NCBI RefSeq assembly: GCF_900141715.1
Contig: NZ_FQYK01000006.1
Span: 99,197-163,196, forward strand
Origin: Algibacter luteus
GTDB lineage: Bacteria; Bacteroidota; Bacteroidia; Flavobacteriales; Flavobacteriaceae
DNA length: 64,000 nucleotides
Direction of reading: 5' to 3'
Within the stretch, counting starts at the first letter, position 1; every line of letters begins with the position of its first letter. Below are positions 27,828 through 36,194 of this stretch, piece by piece. The position numbers and the translations under genes were made by a program. Under the pieces are notes generated by a model. The model had not been told where the DNA came from. It did no database searches and saw nothing but the letters and a program-made list of their open reading frames with translations.

Positions 27828-28457
27828 ATGAATTCAAACGTACTACAAAATAAATTCAATTCTATTTTTGATGAAGCGCTCCTCAACGAAATAGATACTG
27901 TTGGTAAATTAGTTTCTTTTAAAAAGGATGACATCATCATAGATATCAACCAACCACTAACGCACATTCCTATTCTTCTAAATGGAAACATCAAAATACT
28001 CCGTGAAGACGAAGGTGGTAACGAGCTCCTTATCTATTTTTTAGAAGCTGGCGAAACCTGCACCATGTCCCTTACCTGTTGTATGGGTACCACAAAAAGT
28101 AAGATTAGAGCGGTTGCTGAACAAGACTCAACCCTAATTATGATTCCTGTTCAAAACATGCAAAAATGGTTTCATAACAATGAGAGCTGGAGAAATTTCA
28201 TCATTCAAAGCTACCAAACCCGATTCGATGAAATGCTAGAAGCCATAGATAGTATAGCATTCTTAAAAATGGACGAGCGCCTCTACAACTATCTCATAAA
28301 CAAAACTAAACTGCATGCGTCAAAAACCTTAGTTGTAAAACATTTAGACATCGCTGAAGACTTACATACTTCGCGCGTGGTTATTTCAAGACTGTTAAAG
28401 CAACTCGAAAACGAAAACAAAATCAAACTCAGCAGAAACAAAATAGAAATATTGTAA
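27828..28457 (+). CDS. Crp/Fnr-family transcriptional regulator (sulfur cluster)
   Basis: 209 residues from ATG 27828 (the frame also opens at TTG 27822). Cyclic-nucleotide-type beta-roll about 15-115 without a conserved cAMP-phosphate loop or an Fnr N-terminal Cys cluster, long C-helix, then a C-terminal winged helix with TSRVVISRLLKQLE as recognition helix. It has Cys residues in TCTMSLTCCMG near residues 80-88, a possible sulfide/persulfide-sensing set. It lies just upstream of the YeeE/TauE/persulfide dioxygenase genes and is the obvious candidate regulator for them. Confidence 0.85.
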   Translation: MNSNVLQNKFNSIFDEALLNEIDTVGKLVSFKKDDIIIDINQPLTHIPILLNGNIKILREDEGGNELLIYFLEAGETCTMSLTCCMGTTKSKIRAVAEQDSTLIMIPVQNMQKWFHNNESWRNFIIQSYQTRFDEMLEAIDSIAFLKMDERLYNYLINKTKLHASKTLVVKHLDIAEDLHTSRVVISRLLKQLENENKIKLSRNKIEIL

Positions 28458-28467
28458 ACCGTTATTA

Positions 28468-28572
28468 GGGCGCCTGCCTGCCGGCAGGCAGGTTACCAAA
28501 AGGGTCGGGCTTTACATTACAAGTCCTCGCTTCGTACCTCAGCTGTGGGCTTTCCATTTCAATCCCTAACGC
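28468..28572 (-). repeat. Dispersed GC-rich intergenic repeat, copy B
   Basis: Reverse orientation to copy A: begins GGGCG, palindrome at 28473-28492, then GTTACC-AAAAGGGTCGGGCTTT and ends CAATCCCTAACGC. Located between the Crp/Fnr gene and the YeeE genes. Confidence 0.85.
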
Positions 28573-28673
28573 GGTCAAGACCTATGGTTCAAACACTTTA
28601 CGTATCTTTCGCCATTAATAAGTAACAAATATTACATAACTTAAATTCGACTAATTTAAATTCGCAAAAATTC

Positions 28674-29237
28674 ATGGACTTACAATTCATTTTAAATCCA
28701 TGGCCTTGGTATGTTTCAGGGCCATTAATTGCCTTTGTTATGGCACTTCTACTCTACTTTGGTAAAACTTTCGGCATGTCATCGAACCTTAGCACCATGT
28801 GCTCAATGGCTGGAGCTGGTAAATTCTCAGATTTTTTCAATGTTAATTGGAAAGATAAACTCTGGAATTTAACTGTTGTTCTTGGATCTATAATTGGGGG
28901 TTTTATTGCTGTACAATTTTTATCCAATGACAGCGGAACCAACTTAAACCCTACTACCATTGGAGAACTAGAAAAAATGGGGTTTAATAATCCAGGAAAA
29001 AGCCTAGTACCAAACGAACTTTTTGGTTTAGAAAATTTAAACTCACCAAGTACACTCTTATTATTGGTAGTTGGTGGCCTTTTGGTAGGTTTCGGTACGC
29101 GCTATGCCGCTGGCTGTACTTCCGGTCATGCTATTTCTGGTTTAAGCAGTTTACAAAAACCATCTTTAATTGCCGTAATAGGTTTTTTTATAGGCGGTTT
29201 AGTCATGGCAAATTTTTTATTACCTCTAATATTTTAA
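28674..29237 (+). CDS. YeeE/YedE (TsuA-like) sulfur-compound transporter, first half
   Basis: 187 residues, about four to five membrane segments. Conserved Cys148 in the G-C-T-S-G-H motif (YAAGCTSGHAISG) and Cys43, placed like the channel cysteines that pass thiosulfate or sulfane sulfur in the YeeE/TsuA family. It is followed after 4 bp by the partner half, suggesting a split transporter. First structural gene after the Crp/Fnr regulator. Confidence 0.85.
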   Translation: MDLQFILNPWPWYVSGPLIAFVMALLLYFGKTFGMSSNLSTMCSMAGAGKFSDFFNVNWKDKLWNLTVVLGSIIGGFIAVQFLSNDSGTNLNPTTIGELEKMGFNNPGKSLVPNELFGLENLNSPSTLLLLVVGGLLVGFGTRYAAGCTSGHAISGLSSLQKPSLIAVIGFFIGGLVMANFLLPLIF

Positions 29238-29241
29238 ACAT

Positions 29242-29655
29242 ATGAAAGCATTAAGATTTTTATTGGTAGGTATATTTTTTGGTATCATTTTGGTGAAATC
29301 TGAAGCGGTCTCTTGGTACCGCATTTATGAAATGTTTAGGTTTCAATCCTTCCACATGTATGGCATTATTGGTACAGCCATAATTACTGGAATTGTATTT
29401 CTACAAATTTCAAATAAAGGATATATAAAAAGCATTACAGGCTCAAAAATACATGTTCCTAAAAAAGAACATGGATTAGTTAGATATATAGTTGGTGGAA
29501 TAATATTTGGTTTTGGTTGGGCGCTTATAGGTGCATGTCCAGGGCCAATGTACATCCTTTTAGGTACCGGAGTTTGGAGCATGATAATTGTTATAGCTGC
29601 TGCCATAGTTGGAACTTTCATATACGGACTTGTAAAAAACAAATTACCGCACTAA
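29242..29655 (+). CDS. YeeE/YedE-type transporter, second half (DUF6691-like)
   Basis: 137 residues, four membrane segments, with Cys99 in IGACPGP, the counterpart of the Cys motif in the other half. Short YeeE-like proteins of this type normally pair with the gene just upstream. Its stop codon abuts the start of the TauE gene. Confidence 0.85.
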   Translation: MKALRFLLVGIFFGIILVKSEAVSWYRIYEMFRFQSFHMYGIIGTAIITGIVFLQISNKGYIKSITGSKIHVPKKEHGLVRYIVGGIIFGFGWALIGACPGPMYILLGTGVWSMIIVIAAAIVGTFIYGLVKNKLPH

Positions 29656-30447
29656 ATGGATTTAACCGAAATGTTAGGATACTTAGGAGCACTAATCGTA
29701 GGTCTAGTTTTAGGACTTATAGGTGGTGGTGGCTCCATTTTAACAGTTCCTCTTTTGGTTTACTTACTTGGTTATAATCCTGTCATTGCTACAGCATATT
29801 CTCTTTTTGTAGTGGGCACATCATCAATGGTGGGCACCTATCAAAAGCACAAAAAAGGTCTGGTTGATTTTAAAACAGGATTAGCTTTCTCATTCCCGTC
29901 TTTTGTCGCAGTATATTTATCACGACGCTATTTGGTTCCAGGAATACCAGAAACTCTGTTATCTATAGGAGACTTTCAACTTTCAAAAGGGATGGGCATC
30001 ATGATATTTTTTGCCATTATCATGCTTTTGGCCTCTATTTCTATGATTAAAAATAGAAAAGAACTAGAAGTAAGTTCAAAGAGTCAACCTTATTACAAAA
30101 CATTTGTTCAAGGCTTAGTAATAGGAACAATTACGGGAATTATTGGTGCCGGCGGTGGTTTTTTGTACGTCCCAGCTTTAGTGATTTGGGCAAATATTCC
30201 TATGAAAAAAGCCGTAGGAACATCGTTAATTATTGTAACTATAAATTCATTAATAGGATTTATCGGTGACGTTCAAACTTTAGAAATTGAATGGGTATTC
30301 TTGTTGACATTTACATTAATTTCAGTTTTCGGAATCGTTTTAGGCGTGTTTTTATCAAAATTTATTAGTGGCCCTAAATTAAAAAAGAGTTTCGGCTACT
30401 TTGTATTAATTATGGCTATATATATCATTTACAAAGAGTTAAAATAG
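29656..30447 (+). CDS. TauE/SafE-family sulfite/sulfur exporter
   Basis: 263 residues, eight predicted membrane segments in two halves, each with a Gly-rich loop (GLIGGGGSILTVPLL near 22-36 and GIIGAGGGFLYVPAL near 167-181) typical of the family. It probably exports sulfite or other oxidised sulfur produced by the dioxygenase encoded downstream. It is translated immediately after the YeeE-like gene (no gap). Confidence 0.88.
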   Translation: MDLTEMLGYLGALIVGLVLGLIGGGGSILTVPLLVYLLGYNPVIATAYSLFVVGTSSMVGTYQKHKKGLVDFKTGLAFSFPSFVAVYLSRRYLVPGIPETLLSIGDFQLSKGMGIMIFFAIIMLLASISMIKNRKELEVSSKSQPYYKTFVQGLVIGTITGIIGAGGGFLYVPALVIWANIPMKKAVGTSLIIVTINSLIGFIGDVQTLEIEWVFLLTFTLISVFGIVLGVFLSKFISGPKLKKSFGYFVLIMAIYIIYKELK

Positions 30448-30456
30448 TATTAAATC

Positions 30457-30468
30457 TGACCTAAATCA
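30457..30468 (+). promoter_or_regulatory. Crp/Fnr-like operator upstream of the persulfide dioxygenase gene
   Basis: TGAC-CTAA-ATCA, one mismatch from TGAC-N4-GTCA, in the 70-bp gap inside the cluster. A TAATTTTA (-7-like, one mismatch from TAnnTTTG) starts at 30492, exactly 29.5 bp from the palindrome centre. This suggests a separate activated promoter for the last three genes. Confidence 0.55.
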
Positions 30469-30517
30469 CATTTCGATTGATTAAGGTTTTGTAATTTTAA
30501 GACAATTAAGATTAGTT

Positions 30518-31933
30518 ATGAAAATTGAACAAATATATACAGGCTGTTTAGCCCAAGGAGCTTATTACATTGAATCGAATGGTGAAGTTGCTATTATAGA
30601 CCCCTTGCGAGAAACACAACAATATGTTGACAAAGCGAATAAAGAAAATGCCAAAATCAAATATATTTTTGAAACCCATTTTCATGCCGATTTTGTTTCA
30701 GGACATATTGATTTAGCAAAAAAAACAGGCGCTAAAATAATATTTGGCCCTGGTGCTAAAACCAGTTATGATATTCATGAAGCCAAAGATAATGAAGCGT
30801 TTAAAGTGGGTAATATCACCATTAAGGTATTGCATACACCCGGACACACACTAGAATCTTCAACCTATCTGTTATTAGACGAAAATGGAAAAGAACACGC
30901 AATTTTCTCAGGTGACACCCTGTTTTTAGGCGATGTTGGACGACCAGATTTAGCTATAAAATCAGATTTAACAAAAGAAGATTTAGCGAGTATGTTATAT
31001 GATTCTCTGCGTAATAAGATAATGCCTTTACCAGATGATGTTATTGTTTATCCGGCTCATGGTGCAGGATCTGCATGTGGAAAAAATTTAAGTAAAGAAA
31101 CTGTTGGTGTTTTAGGCGAACAAAAGAAAACAAACTATGCGCTTAGAGCAGACATGACCAGAGAAGAGTTTGTTAAAGAAGTTTTAACTGGTATTGCACC
31201 ACCACCGCAATATTTTGCTAAAAATGCTATGATGAATAAATCTGGATATGATGCTTTTGAAACCATTTTGAAAAAAGGTGATACACCTTTAAATCCAGAA
31301 GAATTTGAAAATATAGCGAATAATGAAGATGCCCTAGTATTAGATGTGCGAAGCGAAAAGGAATTTGTAAAAGCACATATACCGAACTCGATATTTATAG
31401 GTTTAAATGGCTCTTTCGCGCCTTGGGTTGGTGCTTTAATAACAGATTTAAAACAACCTATTTTATTAGTTACTCCTAAAGGCAAAGAAAAAGAAACCGT
31501 TACAAGACTTTCTAGGGTTGGTTACGACAATACCTTAGGTTATTTGGAAGGCGGTTTACAGGCTTGGGAAAAAGCTGGAAAAGATATTGAAACCATAGAA
31601 TCTATTGATGCTGAGACCTTTTCTGGAATTTTTAAATCTCAAAATATTAAAGTTTTAGATGTTCGAAAAGATGGTGAATACCAATCTGAACATTTGGAAG
31701 GCGATAATGTGAAACACTTTGCATTAGACTATATTAACGATAACATGAATGCTATTAATAAAAACGAAACTTACTATGTGCACTGTGCTGGAGGTTATCG
31801 TTCTGTTATAGCTGCATCCATTTTAAAAGCTCGTGGATTTAACAATTTAGTTGATTTGGCAGGTGGTTTTGCTGATTTGAAAAAAACCGATTTGCCAAAA
31901 ACCAATTATGTGTGCCCATCAACTTTAAATTAA
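30518..31933 (+). CDS. Persulfide dioxygenase-rhodanese fusion (CstB-like MBL protein)
   Basis: 471 residues. N-terminal metallo-beta-lactamase fold with H54-F-H56-A-D58-F-V-S-G-H, HTPGH110 and SGD133 as iron ligands. The Phe after D58 (instead of the second-metal His) fits the mononuclear-iron ETHE1/persulfide dioxygenase group. Two C-terminal rhodanese domains: the first (about 265-355) lacks the catalytic Cys (LLVTPKGKEKE), the second (about 370-460) has it (C423-AGGYR). It oxidises glutathione-, CoA- or protein-bound persulfides and handles sulfane sulfur. It has its own putative operator-promoter. Confidence 0.9.
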   Translation: MKIEQIYTGCLAQGAYYIESNGEVAIIDPLRETQQYVDKANKENAKIKYIFETHFHADFVSGHIDLAKKTGAKIIFGPGAKTSYDIHEAKDNEAFKVGNITIKVLHTPGHTLESSTYLLLDENGKEHAIFSGDTLFLGDVGRPDLAIKSDLTKEDLASMLYDSLRNKIMPLPDDVIVYPAHGAGSACGKNLSKETVGVLGEQKKTNYALRADMTREEFVKEVLTGIAPPPQYFAKNAMMNKSGYDAFETILKKGDTPLNPEEFENIANNEDALVLDVRSEKEFVKAHIPNSIFIGLNGSFAPWVGALITDLKQPILLVTPKGKEKETVTRLSRVGYDNTLGYLEGGLQAWEKAGKDIETIESIDAETFSGIFKSQNIKVLDVRKDGEYQSEHLEGDNVKHFALDYINDNMNAINKNETYYVHCAGGYRSVIAASILKARGFNNLVDLAGGFADLKKTDLPKTNYVCPSTLN

Positions 31934-31939
31934 TCGCAT

Positions 31940-32146
31940 ATGAAAAAGAACATTGGGAATTTAGATAAAGGCTTAAGAGTCATTATAGCAATTACAGTGG
32001 CGTTATTATATTACTTCAATGTTATTACTGGAACACTAGCCTATATATTAATGGTTGTTGCCATTATTCTACTAATAACTAGTTTTATTAATTTTTGTTC
32101 TATTTATAGCATTTTAGGAGTGAATAGTGTAAAATCTAAAAAATGA
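31940..32146 (+). CDS. DUF2892 (YgaP-type) small membrane protein
   Basis: 68 residues, two membrane segments, opening KKNIGNLDKGLRVIIAITVALLYY and closing INFCSIYSILGVNS, as in the membrane part of YgaP-like rhodaneses. It resembles the product of the gene at 44629-44841, which also lies next to a Crp/Fnr gene. It starts 6 bp after the dioxygenase gene and overlaps the next gene by 4 bp (ATGA). Confidence 0.85.
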   Translation: MKKNIGNLDKGLRVIIAITVALLYYFNVITGTLAYILMVVAIILLITSFINFCSIYSILGVNSVKSKK

Positions 32147-32412
32147 ATACTACAATACAAATACAAAATTTAAAATGTGGTGGTTGTGCTAACACCATTA
32201 CTAAAAAACTCTCTAGTTTAGATGATGTTTCACAAATTTTAGTAAATAACGAAACAAGCACCGTTACTTTTGATTATGAAAATGAAAGTACTATTGCAAA
32301 AGTGAAAGCCGTTTTAGTGGATATAGGATATCCTGAGGTTGGAGATAAAAATGCCCTAACCACAAAAGCAAAGTCGTTTGTGAGTTGTGCTATTGGCAGA
32401 ATGAATAATTAA
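32143..32412 (+). CDS. Heavy-metal-associated (HMA) domain protein
   Basis: 89 residues. HMA ferredoxin-like fold with metal-binding C12-G-G-C15 in LKCGGCANTITKKL. It is a probable soluble copper- or zinc-type chaperone, or a thiol carrier in this sulfur setting. It overlaps the DUF2892 stop codon, so translation is probably coupled. Its stop codon overlaps the stop of convergent clpS through a shared TTAA. Confidence 0.85.
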   Translation: MNTTIQIQNLKCGGCANTITKKLSSLDDVSQILVNNETSTVTFDYENESTIAKVKAVLVDIGYPEVGDKNALTTKAKSFVSCAIGRMNN

Positions 32413-32684
32413 ACGATTTCTGCACTCAATCCTGCTTCTAAAAGCATAGAGCAACGTGGTTTTAAATCGTCGTATAAGCCTGTTTTTACAGTACATTTTC
32501 CCTTATAATGCACGATTAACGAACATTGTTCTGCTTGTTCTGCAGTATGGTCGCAGGCATAAATTAGTGTTTCAATAACATGATCGAAAGTGTTTACCTC
32601 GTCGTTATATAACACAATCTCGTTTTGAGTTAAGACTTCTTCCTGTAATAATAATTCTTCGGATGTTTTTTCTTGATTACTCAT
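32409..32684 (-). CDS. clpS: ATP-dependent Clp protease adaptor ClpS
   Basis: 91 residues. Conserved ClpS core from about residue 20: IVLYNDEVNTFDHVIETLIYACDHT, EQCSLIVHYKGKC, then DLKPRCSMLLEAGLSAEI. It delivers N-degron substrates to ClpAP-type proteases. It is last gene of the prmA-clpS end of a leftward operon. Confidence 0.92.
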   Translation of the reverse strand: MSNQEKTSEELLLQEEVLTQNEIVLYNDEVNTFDHVIETLIYACDHTAEQAEQCSLIVHYKGKCTVKTGLYDDLKPRCSMLLEAGLSAEIV

Positions 32685-32717
32685 AATTTCAACAATCTTT
32701 GGGGATTAATTTCTTTA

Positions 32718-33551
32718 CTAATTTAAAAATTTTAATGATACCCAATTGTTTCGTTCTAGTTTTTCTTCAAATTTTAACAAATGTTTTTCACATTCGGAAG
32801 TGATTAATGCAACATCGTCATCATAAAATCCACTTAAAAATAACATGCCATTTTTATTTAAACACGAGATGTAAGTTGCCATATCTTGTAATAAAATGTT
32901 TCGGTTAATATTTGCAATTATAATGTCGTATTTATTTTTTAACACTGATGCATCTCCCTCAATAACAGTGATGTGTTTACAATTATTACGCTCTACATTT
33001 TCTAAACTGTTGAGATAGCACCAATTATCATAATCTATGGCATCTATTGGTTTTGCGCCTTTTAATTCGGCTAAAATAGCCAACACGCCTGTGCCACAAC
33101 CCATATCTAAAACAGATTTATCTTTAAAATCATTTTTTAAAATATGCTGTATCATCATATGTGTAGTTTCGTGATGCCCTGTACCGAAACTCATTTTTGG
33201 TTCTATAATGATATCGTATTGTACATTAAATTTTTCGTGAAATGGCGCGCGAACTGCACAAGTATCATCGACTACAATAGGATTAAAATTCTTTTCCCAT
33301 TCGGCATTCCAATTGGTTTGCTCGATATCTTCAAAAGTATAGGCAATATTGAACTCCTTGGAATTTAGTATTTGAACATCTTCCAAAATATCTTGGTTCC
33401 ACTCTTCTTTTTGAATGTATGCCGTAACGCCATCTTCATTTTCAACAAAACTTTCAAAACCGGCATAACCCAATTCTGCAATAAGTATTTCTACTGCTGG
33501 TTGAAGCGGTTGTACTTTAAAGTTGTAACCAATATAGATTGTATTGGACAT
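32718..33551 (-). CDS. prmA: Ribosomal protein L11 methyltransferase
   Basis: 277 residues. SAM-binding motif I VLDMGCGTGVLAI near 147-159, the preceding PKMSFGTGHHETT substrate loop, and the NINRNIL segment typical of PrmA. Trimethylates L11. It is followed by clpS after 33 bp. It is separated from tpiA by repeat copy C. Confidence 0.93.
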   Translation of the reverse strand: MSNTIYIGYNFKVQPLQPAVEILIAELGYAGFESFVENEDGVTAYIQKEEWNQDILEDVQILNSKEFNIAYTFEDIEQTNWNAEWEKNFNPIVVDDTCAVRAPFHEKFNVQYDIIIEPKMSFGTGHHETTHMMIQHILKNDFKDKSVLDMGCGTGVLAILAELKGAKPIDAIDYDNWCYLNSLENVERNNCKHITVIEGDASVLKNKYDIIIANINRNILLQDMATYISCLNKNGMLFLSGFYDDDVALITSECEKHLLKFEEKLERNNWVSLKFLN

Positions 33552-33582
33552 GGCTTAAACTATTATTTTGGCGGATTAACCC

Positions 33583-33698
33583 GCGTTAGCGATTGCAATG
33601 GAAAGCCCACAGCTTTAGCGATTAATAGCGCTAAAGCGAGGACTTGAAGTGTAAAGCGCGACCCTTGTGGTAACCTGCCTGCCGGCAGGCAGGCGCAC
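33583..33698 (+). repeat. Dispersed GC-rich intergenic repeat, copy C
   Basis: Begins GCGTTAGCGATTG, includes GAAAGCCCACAGC and GCGAGGACTTG, then GACCCTTGTGGTAAC and the palindrome at 33674-33693, ending CGCAC. It also contains a local AGCGCTAAAGC duplication. It sits inside the operon between tpiA and prmA, so it is probably transcribed. Confidence 0.85.
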
Positions 33699-33750
33699 AA
33701 GTTATTTTTAAAAATTTCCTTAGTTCTGGAAATGTTAAAACTATAAATTT

Positions 33751-34500
33751 TTAAAATGCGTTTACTATAGCAAAGAAATCATCGGCATTTAGCGACGCTC
33801 CACCAATTAAACCTCCATCGACATCTGGTTTTGAGAAAATCTCTTCGGCATTAGCAGGTTTTACACTTCCGCCGTAAAGAATTGAAACTTCTTCAGCAAT
33901 ATCGTTTCCGTATTTATCTGCAAGTGTTTTTCTGATGAATGCATGCATGTCTTGCGCCTGCTCTGGACTTGCAGTTTCGCCAGTTCCAATAGCCCATACT
34001 GGTTCGTAAGCTAAAATGATATTTTGAAATGCCGCCGCATTTAAATGAAACAACGCGTTTTTGATTTGGTTTCCAACTACTGTTTCTTCTTTTCCAGCTT
34101 TTCTATCGGCCAATTCTTCACCAAAACAGAAAATAACGCGCATACCTTTTGCAAGAGCAGCATCTACCTTTTTAGCAAGCAGCTCGTCGGTTTCATTGAA
34201 ATACTCACGACGCTCACTGTGTCCTAAAATAACCGTGTTTATACCGATACTTTTTAACATACTTGCACTGATTTCGCCAGTATAAGCACCATTTTCTGCA
34301 AAATGCATATTTTGTGCTATAACTTCGATTTTTGAATCTTTTAACGAGTTATATGCTTGCCACAGATTGGTTGCTGTCGGCGCAATCATGACTTCGGCAT
34401 CAGTAGTTTTAGTTTGTTTTTTTAAGGCAGTGATTAGCGCTTCGGTTTGTGCTAAATCATTGTTCATCTTCCAGTTTCCGGCTACTATTTGTTTTCTCAT
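33751..34500 (-). CDS. tpiA: Triose-phosphate isomerase
   Basis: 249 residues, full length. N9-W-K11-M-N catalytic Lys, LGHSERR with the electrophilic His, AYEPVWAIGTG with the catalytic Glu, and the closing YGGSVKPANAEEI phosphate loop. Interconverts DHAP and GAP. It is 38 bp downstream of the TlpA-like gene in a leftward operon. Confidence 0.96.
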   Translation of the reverse strand: MRKQIVAGNWKMNNDLAQTEALITALKKQTKTTDAEVMIAPTATNLWQAYNSLKDSKIEVIAQNMHFAENGAYTGEISASMLKSIGINTVILGHSERREYFNETDELLAKKVDAALAKGMRVIFCFGEELADRKAGKEETVVGNQIKNALFHLNAAAFQNIILAYEPVWAIGTGETASPEQAQDMHAFIRKTLADKYGNDIAEEVSILYGGSVKPANAEEIFSKPDVDGGLIGGASLNADDFFAIVNAF

Positions 34501-34538
34501 TTTATAATACCCATTTTTAAGTTTGGGATTTTATTTAA

Positions 34539-35027
34539 TTATTTTAAACTCTGTTTTATGTTATCGTCATCGGCTTTTATAGCCTTGAATAATTTTATGT
34601 TTCCTTGGGTATCAACTACCATATATCTTGGTATCCAATCTAGTTTTACAAACTCTCCGAACGGACCATCCCAACCTGATTTCATGAAATAATGATTCCC
34701 CTTTATCTTATATTTTTTAATGCCTCGTTTCCAAGCTTCTTGGTTTTTATCTAAAGACAAAAACACATAAGACGCATCTGGATACGATTTTTGTAATGCT
34801 TTTACTTTTGGCATGCCTTTTAAACAATCGCCACACCAAGATGCCCAAATATCTATAACGATGGTTTGATTGCTCTGGGCTTTTAAAATGTTATTAAATG
34901 CTATATCATCACCATCTAAATTGACAAACATATCACTTAGAGCTACTTCTGAAAATTGTGTTGGCACTTGCGAATTACAGCTAAAAACTGATAAAAATAG
35001 GATTAAGATATACAGTGTTTTCTTCAT
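34539..35027 (-). CDS. TlpA-like thioredoxin lipoprotein
   Basis: 162 residues. Lipobox LSVFSC (Cys17), thioredoxin fold with active site W64-C65-G-D-C68 and cis-Pro in LDWIPRYMVVD. A membrane-anchored periplasmic thiol-disulfide protein. It lies between tpiA and the ABC permease gene in a conserved-looking flavobacterial order. Confidence 0.88.
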   Translation of the reverse strand: MKKTLYILILFLSVFSCNSQVPTQFSEVALSDMFVNLDGDDIAFNNILKAQSNQTIVIDIWASWCGDCLKGMPKVKALQKSYPDASYVFLSLDKNQEAWKRGIKKYKIKGNHYFMKSGWDGPFGEFVKLDWIPRYMVVDTQGNIKLFKAIKADDDNIKQSLK

Positions 35028-35066
35028 ACGTTAAGGCTACTTGTAAAGTGCTTGCTTTTACAGTAA

Positions 35067-36143
35067 TTATTCTAGTTTTACTTTTGGGTCTAACCAAACG
35101 TAAATAATATCTACAAAAATATTGATTATTATAAACATTACGGCTATAATTAACACAGAACCCATAATTACAGGTAAATCTAGTGTATTTAAGGCGTTTA
35201 CAATCTCTTTTCCTAAGCCGTTCCAACCAAAAATGTACTCCACAAACACTGCTCCTGCCAGCATGGAAGCAAACCATCCTGAAATTGCAGTAACAACAGG
35301 GTTTAGCGCATTCTTTACGGCGTGCTTTTTAATTATTTGAAATTCGCTTAAGCCTTTGGCACGTGCAGTTCTGATATAATCTTGATTAAAAACTTCTAAT
35401 AACGAATTTCTCATTAATTGAATGACTACAGCTAACGGACGAATTCCTAAAACCACAGCTGGCAAAATTAAATTTTTCCATTTAATATGCATGGCTTCAC
35501 CAAAATCATCAAGTTCATACAGACTTCCCGTCATTTCTAAATTGGTGAATTCGTGTAAAATATAACCAAAAAACCAAGCGAATAAAATCGCACTAAAAAA
35601 AGAAGGAATACTCATCCCCAAAGTGCTAAAAATTTGAATACTCTTATCAAGCCATTGATCTTTATAGAGTGCCGATACAATACCCAATAAAATTCCTATT
35701 ATTATGGCTATAATAATTGCCGATACCGCTAAAACAAATGTATTTGGCAAGGTTTCAGATAATACCTGACTAACACGTTTACCTTGCTTCGCAAAAGACT
35801 CTCTTAAGTATGGCTTTTTTAATACTGTGATTGTATTACCTAAAGAAAACAGCGATGTTGCATTATATTTCCCTTCACTTAGAAATGTATAATCTTGTGC
35901 ATTATTAGAATGAAATGATATGGGAGATAAATCGTTTAAGTAATACAAATACTGTGTAGATATTGGCTTATCAAAACCGTATTTTTTCTTGATTATAGCT
36001 AATTGTTCGCTATCATCATTTTGCCCCATCATCATTTGTGCAGGATCTCCTGGAAGGACGCTAAATAAAAAGAATATTACTGTAACGACTCCCAGTAAAG
36101 TCAGTAACGCGTAAAAAATTTTATTTAGTAGATAGTTTATCAA
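35067..36143 (-). CDS. ABC transporter permease, DppB/OppB type
   Basis: 358 residues, TTG start (LINYLLNKIFYALLTLLGVVTVIFFLFSVLPGDP; no nearer ATG). Six membrane segments, with the family EAA-like motif NSLLEVFNQDYIRTARAKGLSEFQII near 240-265. It probably forms half of a peptide-type importer. No partner permease, ATPase or binding protein is adjacent. A periplasmic insert (about 55-115) is longer than in typical DppB. Confidence 0.85.
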   Translation of the reverse strand: MINYLLNKIFYALLTLLGVVTVIFFLFSVLPGDPAQMMMGQNDDSEQLAIIKKKYGFDKPISTQYLYYLNDLSPISFHSNNAQDYTFLSEGKYNATSLFSLGNTITVLKKPYLRESFAKQGKRVSQVLSETLPNTFVLAVSAIIIAIIIGILLGIVSALYKDQWLDKSIQIFSTLGMSIPSFFSAILFAWFFGYILHEFTNLEMTGSLYELDDFGEAMHIKWKNLILPAVVLGIRPLAVVIQLMRNSLLEVFNQDYIRTARAKGLSEFQIIKKHAVKNALNPVVTAISGWFASMLAGAVFVEYIFGWNGLGKEIVNALNTLDLPVIMGSVLIIAVMFIIINIFVDIIYVWLDPKVKLE

Positions 36144-36194
36144 TAAACAATATTAGTTGTTGATGCGTTTAGTTGTTTTGAATTCAAATACAGA

